This document shows positions 56,729-64,000 of a DNA stretch of 64,000 bases, piece by piece. The translations under genes and the position numbers were made by a program. Every line of letters starts with the position of its first letter. Position 1 is the first letter of the stretch. The DNA is taken from the NCBI RefSeq assembly GCF_028768465.1, contig NZ_CP118225.1, positions 6,863,001-6,927,000 on the forward strand, read 5' to 3'. This stretch comes from Rhodopirellula sp. P2. GTDB taxonomy: Bacteria; Planctomycetota; Planctomycetia; Pirellulales; Pirellulaceae. Under the pieces are notes generated by a model. It was given only the letters and a program-made list of their open reading frames with translations, was not told the origin of the DNA and did not search any database.

Positions 56729-56782
56729 CGCGGTCCCCCCACCGTGATCATCGGGATCCTGGTGGGAACACCTTGACCTCAA

Positions 56783-57433
56783 TCACCCACCGCGAGCATC
56801 GTCGATGAGTCCGGTCGTTGGCATTCCTTCGCCGATTCGGCGTAGGATCTCGTAGAGCTTGTCCATTTCTTCGGGCGTAGCAAACTCTGCCAAGATATCT
56901 TTTCGTTTATCGATGGGCATGGCTTGAATGATACTGACAACGTCATCGATTTCTTCGTCATCGTACATGCGCAAAAGCTGCTCCTTTGCCTGTTCTGCCT
57001 CAAGTGCCTGGAGTGTGCGTTGTACTTCTTGCAATCCTTCGTCTTGAGCGCCTTTTCGAATTTCGTCCAGACTGCGATCAAACGAGGTCCGACGTTCATC
57101 AAAACGTTCGCGTTGCAGTTTCAGTTCCGACATTTGAAGAGCGATGTCGTTCTTGGCCTCTTTCAGGCTTCGCAATCGGATGTCACTGTCCAAACCATCC
57201 CGCCGCCGGGCGTCGAGGATTTCGTCAAAATCCGGTTGCTCACGGTCTTCGCTTTGCTGCATGATCTGCCGCAATTGATTGCCGGTGATGTCGATTCCGT
57301 TGAACAGTGCGATGACTTTGGTCAATGTTCGAACGTTGAGCGTGCCTCGCGAAGCGAAGTAGCCCATCAAAATGATCATGGTCAAGCAGGTCGCGGTGCT
57401 CATCATCGCGACAGATCGCATCATGAATCTCAT
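56783..57433 (-). CDS. MotE-like/MgtE-N flagellar protein
   Basis: The 216-residue protein has an N-terminal membrane helix (ATCLTMIILMGYFASRG), a long coiled coil (about 90-150) and a C-terminal MgtE-N-like domain (EEIDDVVSIIQAMPIDKRKDILAEFATPEEMDKLYEILRRI). This is the MotE/FlbB layout: periplasmic or inner-membrane proteins that help stator assembly. It overlaps fliJ by four bases. Confidence 0.78.
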   Translation of the reverse strand: MRFMMRSVAMMSTATCLTMIILMGYFASRGTLNVRTLTKVIALFNGIDITGNQLRQIMQQSEDREQPDFDEILDARRRDGLDSDIRLRSLKEAKNDIALQMSELKLQRERFDERRTSFDRSLDEIRKGAQDEGLQEVQRTLQALEAEQAKEQLLRMYDDEEIDDVVSIIQAMPIDKRKDILAEFATPEEMDKLYEILRRIGEGMPTTGLIDDARGG

Positions 57434-57912
57434 CGTCGAGTCTCCTTGGATTGAGCAGCCATCGCGCGGCGTCGCAGCAGGACCCGGGCGGAAGTCAGAT
57501 CATCGGCTTCGGCTTGTTCTTGTTTGGCTTCGAGGGAACGATGTTCGGCCAGTTGAGTTTCACGCAATCGTTCCAGGCGTTTCACTTCGGCTTCCGCGGT
57601 CACAAGTTTCTGGCGACGTTTTTCGAGCTCTTGGTTGAGCTGAGCAAGCGTTTGTTGCAGCGAGATTTGGTCGGCGTGCAATTGGATGTCGTAGCGACCT
57701 TGGTGCAGCATCTGGTCCACCGAAACGTTGGCTTGATGCAACGTGTGGGTCTGCGCCGTGCGGATCAATTCGCGTTGCGAGTCGATGTCTTGAACTTGCT
57801 CGTTGATTCGCTGAATGGCTTCCAGAGCCTTGCCCACCTCCGCGCCCGCTTCATCTCGCTCGCGAGAACGCAAGTCGACCAGGGAATCGAATCGGAATCG
57901 AAACGGAGGCAT
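57430..57912 (-). CDS. fliJ: Flagellar export chaperone FliJ
   Basis: The 160-residue protein is almost all coiled coil, starting with FRFDSLVDLRSRERDEAGAEVGKAL, as in FliJ. It sits in the type III export ATPase complex with FliH and FliI and escorts export substrates. It starts 96 bases after the fliI stop and overlaps the motE-like gene by four bases (ATGA). Confidence 0.87.
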   Translation of the reverse strand: MPPFRFRFDSLVDLRSRERDEAGAEVGKALEAIQRINEQVQDIDSQRELIRTAQTHTLHQANVSVDQMLHQGRYDIQLHADQISLQQTLAQLNQELEKRRQKLVTAEAEVKRLERLRETQLAEHRSLEAKQEQAEADDLTSARVLLRRRAMAAQSKETRR

Positions 57913-58008
57913 GAAAAGCTAGAGAGTGGAGAGGACGAAGGGCTGAGTGGTCGGAGCCATCCGGTGAATGGTTGCCGTGCGGGAAACTCTTCCCATGGAA
58001 TCAGCCGG

Positions 58009-59412
58009 TCAGGCTGGATTGGGAGCAGCGACCGGCGGTTGTTTCAGTTGGGCGAGTGCGGCGGAAGCGGCTTGATGCAATTTTTGAATCCGTGCCTGGG
58101 AATCCGCGAGGGGCGTGATTTCGTTCGCGTCTTGTCGCAACAGTTCGTTGATGGGTTCCCGCATCGCGATGGCGGTGTCGATGCGAGGGTCGCTGCCGGC
58201 GCGGTAGGCACCGATCGAAATCAGGTCTTCGCTGGATTGGTACTGGACCATGTGTTCGCGAATTCCCAGGGTGGCCTGGTAGATCTCCGGGGTCACCAAA
58301 TGATTGGCGACTCGACTGATGCTTTCGGGGACATCGATCGGCGGGTAGTGACCACGGTGGGCGAGTTTTCGGTTCAGAACAATGTGCCCGTCGAGCAAAC
58401 CACGAACGGTGTCTGAGATGGGTTCGTTGTTGTCGTCGCCTTCCACCAACACGGTGTAGAACGCGGTGATCGAACCCTTGTTGGTCCGTCCAGCACGTTC
58501 AACCAACTGCGGCAACATGTTGAACACACTGGGCGGGTAGCCACGCGTGGTGGGAGGTTCGCCGGCGGCCAATCCCAACTCACGCTGAGCCATCGCGAAC
58601 CGCGTCACGCTGTCGACGAGCAACAGCACTCGATGCCCTTCGTCGCGAAATTGTTCAGCGATCGCGGTGGCAGTCCAGGCCGCTGAAAGTCGTTGAGCGG
58701 CGGGTTTGTCGCTGGTTGCCACCACGACGACGCTGCGTTTGAGTCCGGCGGCGCCGAGCGCTCGTTGCATGAATTCCTGAACTTCGCGTCCTCGCTCGCC
58801 CACCATCGCAATCACGATTCGATCGGCCGTTGTTCCGCGAGTCAGCATGCCGAGCAACGTGCTCTTGCCAACGCCGGAACCGGCGAAGATGCCCAACCGT
58901 TGGCCAACGCCGCAGGTCAGCATCGCATCGATGGCGCGAACGCCCGTTTGCAGTGGTTCATCAATGGGGGGGCGATCCAGCGAATCGGGTGCGGCACGGG
59001 ACGCACTGACTCGAACGAGATCTTCGCTGAGCGGTTTTCCATCGATCGGACGCCCGAAGGCATCGATCACACGCCCGCACAGAGAGTCGCCGACACGCAA
59101 CGTGAGCGATCGCGAAACCAAGCGGACCCGATCCCCTGCCGCGAGGGCTGAGATGGCTTCCATCGGTGCCAGGATCGGTCGCGTGTCATCAAACCCAATG
59201 ACTCGGGCCAGGGTCGGTGGAGCGTCGGGTGGCATCAGTTCGCAGATCGCCCCCAGGGGAGCGGTCATGCCTTGCACCGTCACGGCATCGCCCGTGACCG
59301 ATGCGACTCGGCCGCGAATTTGGGACAGGACCAAAGAACCAAGTGATTGGCGAATGGTTTCGGGATCCGGCAAACGCGGCGGATGCAACTGCGGAACGGC
59401 GGGCAGGTTCAT
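58009..59412 (-). CDS. fliI: Flagellum-specific ATP synthase FliI
   Basis: The 467-residue AAA-like ATPase of the flagellar type III export apparatus has a Walker A AGSGVGKST (177-185), a Walker B VLLLVDSVTRFA and the family motif GYPPSVFNMLPQLVERAGR. The length and motifs are standard. The start overlaps the fliH stop by four bases. Confidence 0.95.
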   Translation of the reverse strand: MNLPAVPQLHPPRLPDPETIRQSLGSLVLSQIRGRVASVTGDAVTVQGMTAPLGAICELMPPDAPPTLARVIGFDDTRPILAPMEAISALAAGDRVRLVSRSLTLRVGDSLCGRVIDAFGRPIDGKPLSEDLVRVSASRAAPDSLDRPPIDEPLQTGVRAIDAMLTCGVGQRLGIFAGSGVGKSTLLGMLTRGTTADRIVIAMVGERGREVQEFMQRALGAAGLKRSVVVVATSDKPAAQRLSAAWTATAIAEQFRDEGHRVLLLVDSVTRFAMAQRELGLAAGEPPTTRGYPPSVFNMLPQLVERAGRTNKGSITAFYTVLVEGDDNNEPISDTVRGLLDGHIVLNRKLAHRGHYPPIDVPESISRVANHLVTPEIYQATLGIREHMVQYQSSEDLISIGAYRAGSDPRIDTAIAMREPINELLRQDANEITPLADSQARIQKLHQAASAALAQLKQPPVAAPNPA

Positions 59413-60308
59413 AGCATTTCCTCACGCAACCGTTCCAACTGAGATTGCAGTCCGGCGCGGATCTCACCGCCTTCTTGTCGCACGACCACTTCGCCCACGG
59501 GAAGTGTTTCATCCGGGATCACACAGGACTGTTCCGGCAAATCAGGGCTCGCCAAAAGTTCATCGAAACGTTGTCCCAACTCCGCCAGCATGTCTGGATG
59601 AACGGCCAGGACCAGACGTCCGGCGGACCGAGTGCTGTGCAGTGCTTCGCTGGCCCAACGCACCAAGAGGTGTTGTTGGTGAGGACTGTCGGCGTATCCC
59701 GCTTCGGCAAGCGACGCCGGCACAGGGGCCTCGTTCAGGTTGGCTCGCACCATTCGTTCCGTCGCTGCGATCGCAGTTTCGGTCAGCACTTCGGCGTATT
59801 GCTGCATCCATTGGTCGTACTGCGCGTGCATCTTTGTGCTGGCGTTTTGCAACGCTTGCAGTTGCGATTTGGTTTTGGCCTCCGCCAATTGCGTGATTTT
59901 CTGTTCGATGTCTTGCGAGGCTTTTTGCACGCCTTCTTCGTAGCCGCGAGCTTCCGCTGCCTGCTTCAATTCGGCGGCTTGGGTTTCCGCTTCGGCGAGC
60001 AACTGGGCGGCTTGTTCACGAGCCCGACGCAGCTCTTCGCGTCCTTTTTCGGCCAGGTCATTGAGATTGAAGCCAGCCAAACCCGACACACCACCGGGTT
60101 GTTTGCCGACGACGTCGCCGGTCGCACTGGCTGCGTTGGATCGTGCTTGATCGACTTGTTCGGCAGGGACTCGCGTGGAGATGCCGGGGCGACTGGCGGG
60201 CGGAAAGTCAGCGGGGCCCAACTTCGATCGGTCAGGGGTCGCGACGGCCGAGCCATCCGGATTGTTTGGGGCGGCGGCGTTGTGCTTGAGAATCGATGCC
60301 ATCGTCAT
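59409..60308 (-). CDS. fliH: Flagellar assembly protein FliH
   Basis: The 299-residue protein has an Ala/Gln/Glu-rich coiled coil (EELRRAREQAAQLLAEAETQAAELKQAAEARGYEEGVQ) with GxxxG-like periodicity and a C-terminal FliH domain (ALHSTRSAGRLVLAVHPDMLAELGQRF). It controls FliI in the export complex. ATG 60308 overlaps the fliG-like stop by four bases; a second ATG two codons later is possible. Confidence 0.87.
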   Translation of the reverse strand: MTMASILKHNAAAPNNPDGSAVATPDRSKLGPADFPPASRPGISTRVPAEQVDQARSNAASATGDVVGKQPGGVSGLAGFNLNDLAEKGREELRRAREQAAQLLAEAETQAAELKQAAEARGYEEGVQKASQDIEQKITQLAEAKTKSQLQALQNASTKMHAQYDQWMQQYAEVLTETAIAATERMVRANLNEAPVPASLAEAGYADSPHQQHLLVRWASEALHSTRSAGRLVLAVHPDMLAELGQRFDELLASPDLPEQSCVIPDETLPVGEVVVRQEGGEIRAGLQSQLERLREEML

Positions 60309-61687
60309 GCCGCCATCGCAGTGGTGGAAGAATCAGCCAAAGCGGCGACCAAGACCGCTTCTTTGGCCTCGTCAATTTCACGCAGTTCCATCGATCCCAC
60401 ATTGGCCAACTGGGTACGAACCTGGTTGGCTTGTTGTCGCGGAAGCACGCTGATGGCGGAGTCGGCGGTTTTGTTAGGCAGCCCGCACAAGCACAGCATG
60501 GCGATGCGGGTGGGGACACGTCCCAGAGCTTCGCAAAGCAAACGGGGTTTCATTTTCACGAGCTGTTGATGAATTTCGTCCGTGGCCAAACCGGAGGATG
60601 CCGGCGATGAGGTGGCATCTGATCGCGGGGAGGCGTGGGGAGCTTCCGGGGTGGCGTCCGCCGGCACATGCACTCGCAGCGGTGGTGCGCCGCCAGACGA
60701 TTGTTCCGGAATTTCTGATGCGGCACCGATTGGCGAATTGGCAGGATGCCCGGACGCGGTGGCATGCGTCGGTGGAGCCGAGTGGGCTTCCGTGCTGGCC
60801 GAGGCGTGGCCGTGCGTGGGCGTCATTTCGGAAAGGATGGCTTTCAACCGAGGCGACACGGCAGCGGCTTCCGCGGGCACGTGGCGGGCTGCTTGTGCCG
60901 GGTCCCAGCCTTCGGTAGGAGCGTAAGCGTTGATCAGGTCCTGCAACGGATTGGCTTGCGAACGAGCGATCAAGGCTTCCGCTTTGGTGCGGAAGGTGCT
61001 GACCAGATCTTCGATCATCGAATCGGGGAATTCTTGCAACCGGCCGATTCGGCTGAGGATGTCTTGGCGCTGATTCGGCGGGAATTGCGGCAGGATGGCC
61101 GCGGCTTTTCGGGGATCGATCGAGGCCATCACCACCGCGATCGTTTGCGGGTGTTCAGTCTGCAGAAGCCCACGGACATCGTCGTTGGTCAGTGAATCCA
61201 GGAATCCAAACGAATGCTTCGCGGATCCCAAATCAGCGGGCACGGGGGCTCCGGCCGCGCTGGAATCCATCGTCGAGCGGGGGGAAGGTGCCGACCGGCC
61301 TCGCTCCGACGCGGTTCGGCTGAACATGATTTCATCAATGGAGCCGCTGGGTTGACCGTGGCGGGCAGCGTCGGATCGGGTTTGTCGAATGGAACCGGTG
61401 AACGATTCCAGGGCTCGTTTGTGTTCCAGCGGGTCGACATCGTCGAGGGAGGCGACCTCGTATTGCAGGCGTTGCTGCGATTCCAGGGGCAATTCGCCCA
61501 GTAATTTCGCGGCGATTGGTCGGGGTAAATTTTTGAGAACGATCGCGACACGTCGCAACGAAGCGGCGCGGCGAGCGTCATCGTCAGAGCGAGAGGAGGC
61601 GGTCGCCACGAGGACACCTGGATTGCGGGGAAAAAAGCGGGCAGAAAATTTGCGAGCGACGGATGCGATCCTGCCCAGTTCGGTCAT
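60305..61687 (-). CDS. fliG: FliG-like motor switch protein, divergent C-terminal domain
   Basis: The 460-residue protein has a FliG_N region (RRVAIVLKNLPRPIAAKLLGELP, 46-68), a middle domain with EHPQTIA (178-184) and a C-terminal domain (about 372-450). Compared by memory with E. coli FliG, the aspartates of the torque helix (RDDL, D288/D289) are T425-Q426 here, and R297 aligns with Glu. A 110-residue Ala/Pro/His-rich linker replaces the usual middle-C region. It is the first gene of this operon; fliF was not seen upstream. Confidence 0.8.
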   Translation of the reverse strand: MTELGRIASVARKFSARFFPRNPGVLVATASSRSDDDARRAASLRRVAIVLKNLPRPIAAKLLGELPLESQQRLQYEVASLDDVDPLEHKRALESFTGSIRQTRSDAARHGQPSGSIDEIMFSRTASERGRSAPSPRSTMDSSAAGAPVPADLGSAKHSFGFLDSLTNDDVRGLLQTEHPQTIAVVMASIDPRKAAAILPQFPPNQRQDILSRIGRLQEFPDSMIEDLVSTFRTKAEALIARSQANPLQDLINAYAPTEGWDPAQAARHVPAEAAAVSPRLKAILSEMTPTHGHASASTEAHSAPPTHATASGHPANSPIGAASEIPEQSSGGAPPLRVHVPADATPEAPHASPRSDATSSPASSGLATDEIHQQLVKMKPRLLCEALGRVPTRIAMLCLCGLPNKTADSAISVLPRQQANQVRTQLANVGSMELREIDEAKEAVLVAALADSSTTAMAA

Positions 61688-61755
61688 AGTGAAACACGGG
61701 GTCCCAAGTGAAGGTCGAATTGTCTCGATCCCCCCAGCCCGCTAAACTTGCAGCC

Positions 61756-61866
61756 ATGAACCAGCCCCCGATGAAACGCCTGTTGGCAGTCATTGGCGGT
61801 GGGCTGGACACCGAATGGGTGGCATCGGTCATCCAACGTTTTCTGTATTTCCTCCTGCCGTCCTGA
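61756..61866 (+). CDS. Possible 36-residue leader or small protein
   Basis: An ATG at 61756 opens a 36-codon frame with MKRLLAVIGGGLDTEW and a short hydrophobic end (VIQRFLYFLLPS). It stops 11 bases before the STAS gene. It may be a small coupled protein or nothing; no ribosome site is obvious. Confidence 0.3.
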   Translation: MNQPPMKRLLAVIGGGLDTEWVASVIQRFLYFLLPS

Positions 61867-61876
61867 GCAAACTCAC

Positions 61877-62251
61877 ATGTCAGCCATCACCGAGCAAATG
61901 CAGGGTGAAGTATTGATCGTTGGATTCACCGACAATGCCCTTCGCGATGCACAACGGATTGAGGTTGTGGGCCGCGAAATGCAAGAGATCGTGCCACAAG
62001 CCATCCACAAAAAAATGTTGATCGATTTCTCCGGCTTGGCATTCATGTCGTCGGCGATGATCAACAAACTGATCCTGCTGAACAAAAGCTGCAAAGCTCA
62101 GGGCGTTGCGCTGAAGTTTTGCAACGTGTCCCCGTTGGTGATGGAAGTTTTCCGCATTGTGAACTTGGGCAAACTGATCGACATCCAAGGCGATCAAGAG
62201 GTGGCCGTGGCCAGCTTCGACAAAAAGGGCTGGTTCGGCGGCAAGAAATGA
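61877..62251 (+). CDS. STAS-domain anti-sigma-factor-antagonist-like protein
   Basis: The 124-residue protein is a single STAS domain (EVLIVGFTDNALRDAQRIEVVGREMQEIV; LIDFSGLAFMSSAMINKLILLNKSCKAQG; VMEVFRIVNLGKLIDI). The phosphorylatable serine of SpoIIAA corresponds to S58 or S59. Its stop overlaps the start of the histidine kinase (ATGA), so the two probably form a module. It is divergent from the flagellar operon. Confidence 0.88.
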   Translation: MSAITEQMQGEVLIVGFTDNALRDAQRIEVVGREMQEIVPQAIHKKMLIDFSGLAFMSSAMINKLILLNKSCKAQGVALKFCNVSPLVMEVFRIVNLGKLIDIQGDQEVAVASFDKKGWFGGKK

Positions 62252-62946
62252 CGCCCGCCGGCGATTCCACTCCGGGTGTGTCCGCGGACCCGCCCGGGCC
62301 AAGCCCCAACGCCTCGAAGTCGCAGTGGATGCGGTTGCTGGAGGCCGAACGTCAATCGATTGCGGGCGATATACACGATGAGTTGCTGCCCTACCTGTTC
62401 GCGGCGGCCGGGTCACTGGCATCGCTGCAGCGGCAGAATCCCGATTTGAAAGCCGCCCTCGAACAACCCGTTCAGTGGGTTGATCAAGCCCGTGAAATTG
62501 CTCGCCAGATCATGAACGGAGCGGCGCTGCCCCGAGATCTGTCTGCTGGCCCCTTGATGGCCGCCAAAGAATTCCTGGAATCCGTGGTACTCCGCGGCGA
62601 TGACGCCCAGGAACTCTCGGTTGAGTGGAAGCAATTGGACGAGAGTGCCTCGTTTGCCTGGGACGAAATGCAAGCAATCGCGGTTTACCGGATCATTTGT
62701 GAAGCGGTTCGCAACGTGGTTCGCCACGCCCGAGCGAACGAATTGGTCGTGGCCTGGGAAACGGGTCCATCCGGATGGACGGTTTCGATCCAAGACGACG
62801 GGGAAGGCTTCGATTCGGAGACCGTTTCAGAGACCTCGCAGGGCATCACACTGATGCGCCAGCGGGCTGACGCGGCAGGATTGCATTGCCAGATCGTTGG
62901 GGCCAAGGATTCTGGCACCCAAGTGACCGTGTCTCGATCGGCGTAG
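62248..62946 (+). CDS. Soluble NarL-type histidine kinase
   Basis: The 232-residue protein has no membrane helix. It shows a HisKA_3-type dimerisation helix with ERQSIAGDIHDELLPYL (H43) and an HATPase domain (CEAVRNVVRHARANELVVAW; DDGEGFDSETV; GITLMRQRADAAG). The short N-terminus has no sensor domain, so input may come from the STAS partner. No response regulator is adjacent. It overlaps the STAS gene by four bases. Confidence 0.85.
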   Translation: MTPAGDSTPGVSADPPGPSPNASKSQWMRLLEAERQSIAGDIHDELLPYLFAAAGSLASLQRQNPDLKAALEQPVQWVDQAREIARQIMNGAALPRDLSAGPLMAAKEFLESVVLRGDDAQELSVEWKQLDESASFAWDEMQAIAVYRIICEAVRNVVRHARANELVVAWETGPSGWTVSIQDDGEGFDSETVSETSQGITLMRQRADAAGLHCQIVGAKDSGTQVTVSRSA

Positions 62947-62992
62947 CTTGCTTGGCTCGAGACAGCTTGTTTTTGTGGCGGTTGCTGCTTGA

Positions 62993-64000
62993 TCAGCCGA
63001 CTTGGCGACGGGCTGCGACTGCTTGTCCAAGATCGTCAAACAGTTTCTCGGTGGTGTCCCAACCGATGCAAGCGTCAGTGACGCTGAGGCCTTGAACCAA
63101 CGGTGACGCACTGAGTTTTTGATTGCCTTCGAGCAGGTTGCTCTCGATCATCACCCCCATGATGCGATCGTCACCCTCGGACACTTGAGCGCAAATGTCG
63201 CGACAAACGTACGACTGTCGCGCGAAGATTTTGCGACTGTTGGCGTGACTGCAATCGATCATGATTCGGGGTGGCAGGTCGGCTTTTTCGAGCAAGCTCG
63301 ATGCCATGTCGATGCTGGCAGCATCGTAATTGGTGTGCTTTCCACCACGCAGAATGATGTGGCAGTCCGGGTTACCGGTCGTGGCGAAGATCGCCGAGGT
63401 GCCCTCTTTGGTGACCGACAAAAAGTGGTGTGGACGGCGCGCCGAGCAGATGGCATCGACCGCAATCTGAACATTGCCGCTGGTTCCGTTTTTGAATCCG
63501 ACTGGGCAAGAAAGCCCCGACGCCAATTCCCGGTGCCCCTGGCTTTCGGTCGTGCGAGCCCCAATCGCTCCCCAACCCACCAGATCGGCCACGTACTGAG
63601 GGCTGATCAGGTCCAGGAACTCGGTTCCGGTCGGCAATCCCATCGCATTGATGTCGCTGAGCAGACGCCGAGCGGTTCGCAGGCCGTGGTTGATCTCGAA
63701 GCTGTCGTCCAGTTTCGGGTCGTTGATCAGACCTTTCCAACCCACCGTGGTGCGTGGTTTTTCAAAGTAAACCCGCATCACGATCAGCAAATCGTCGGCG
63801 TACTTTTTTTGCTCCACCGCCAACTTTTCAGCGTACTGGCGGGCAGAATCCGGGTCGTGAATCGAGCATGGCCCCACGACGACCAGCAATCGATCGTCCT
63901 TCTTTTGAAGCACGTTCTGGATGGCTGCACGCCCATCAGCAACGGTTTGTGAGATTTCGTCGCTGGCCGGGATTTCCGACAACAGTTCACTGGGTGACAT
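62993..64000 (-). CDS. aroG: Class I DAHP synthase (AroG-type), possibly 5' partial
   Basis: The 335-residue enzyme condenses phosphoenolpyruvate with erythrose 4-phosphate, the first step of the shikimate pathway. Motifs: VVVGPCSIHDP, MRVYFEKPRTTVGWKGLINDP, WGAIGARTTESQ, SCPVGFKNGT, HIILRGGK and IDCSHANSRK. The visible ATG is at the last base of the window. E. coli AroG has about 25 more N-terminal residues, so the true start may lie beyond. The ECSHANS/DFSHANS position reads DCSHANS. Confidence 0.94.
   Translation of the reverse strand: MSPSELLSEIPASDEISQTVADGRAAIQNVLQKKDDRLLVVVGPCSIHDPDSARQYAEKLAVEQKKYADDLLIVMRVYFEKPRTTVGWKGLINDPKLDDSFEINHGLRTARRLLSDINAMGLPTGTEFLDLISPQYVADLVGWGAIGARTTESQGHRELASGLSCPVGFKNGTSGNVQIAVDAICSARRPHHFLSVTKEGTSAIFATTGNPDCHIILRGGKHTNYDAASIDMASSLLEKADLPPRIMIDCSHANSRKIFARQSYVCRDICAQVSEGDDRIMGVMIESNLLEGNQKLSASPLVQGLSVTDACIGWDTTEKLFDDLGQAVAARRQVG

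Overview
The window looks like a chromosomal segment of a planctomycete of the Rhodopirellula/Pirellulaceae type. This is inferred from gene content, not from a marker gene. The evidence is two Cys-type sulfatases, a DUF1559 pilin-like protein, DUF1571, DUF1573 and DUF4129 proteins, a pectate-lyase-like beta-helix protein, a TMTC-like membrane/TPR protein, a DinB protein, a Ser/Thr kinase with a membrane tail, and many genes with GTG or TTG starts and weak ribosome binding sites. No rRNA or tRNA gene was seen.

Layout. 1-9.2 kb: end of a large VWA/glutamine-amidotransferase-like membrane protein, a VanZ protein, a run of overlapping genes (tadA, an LRR lipoprotein, DinB, a voltage-gated K+ channel), then a TPR protein and a small predicted envelope protein. 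9.2-12.5 kb: two secreted sulfatases. 12.5-21.5 kb: one long minus-strand operon with mostly 1-4 nt overlaps (LarA-like protein, Nudix hydrolase with a histone-H1-like tail, a Zn/Mn-type ABC transporter, a TPR membrane protein). Both permeases of this transporter carry C-terminal MntR/DtxR-like regions. 21.6-34 kb: tmk, DUF1571, several membrane or secreted proteins of unknown role, and a GYF/DUF4129 pair. 34-38 kb: a LigD_N-like protein coupled to ribBA, an esterase and an EamA-like transporter. 38-43.5 kb: pectate lyase, purple-acid-phosphatase-like protein, and a DUF1559/lipoprotein pair.

44.1-47.1 kb: a Ser/Thr kinase interrupted near its 3' end by an ISL3-family insertion sequence. The insertion can be resolved to the base: 1522 bp, imperfect 24-bp ends, and a GAAAATTT target duplication. 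The missing 41-residue kinase tail is still present beyond the element. 47.1-52.5 kb: a lipoprotein, a DUF1573 protein with a clear terminator, and an FAD-dependent oxidoreductase. 52.6-55.06 kb: no convincing gene. It holds an array of about 297-bp palindrome-rich repeats, followed directly by three different microsatellites that end at the fliK stop codon.

55-61.7 kb: a flagellar operon read on the minus strand (fliG-like, fliH, fliI, fliJ, motE-like, fliK), divergent from a STAS protein and a translationally coupled soluble histidine kinase. The window closes inside an AroG-type DAHP synthase. The most unusual items are the permease-regulator fusions, the repeat/microsatellite block, the IS-interrupted kinase with structured RNA elements inside the IS, and a FliG that lacks the usual torque-helix charges.
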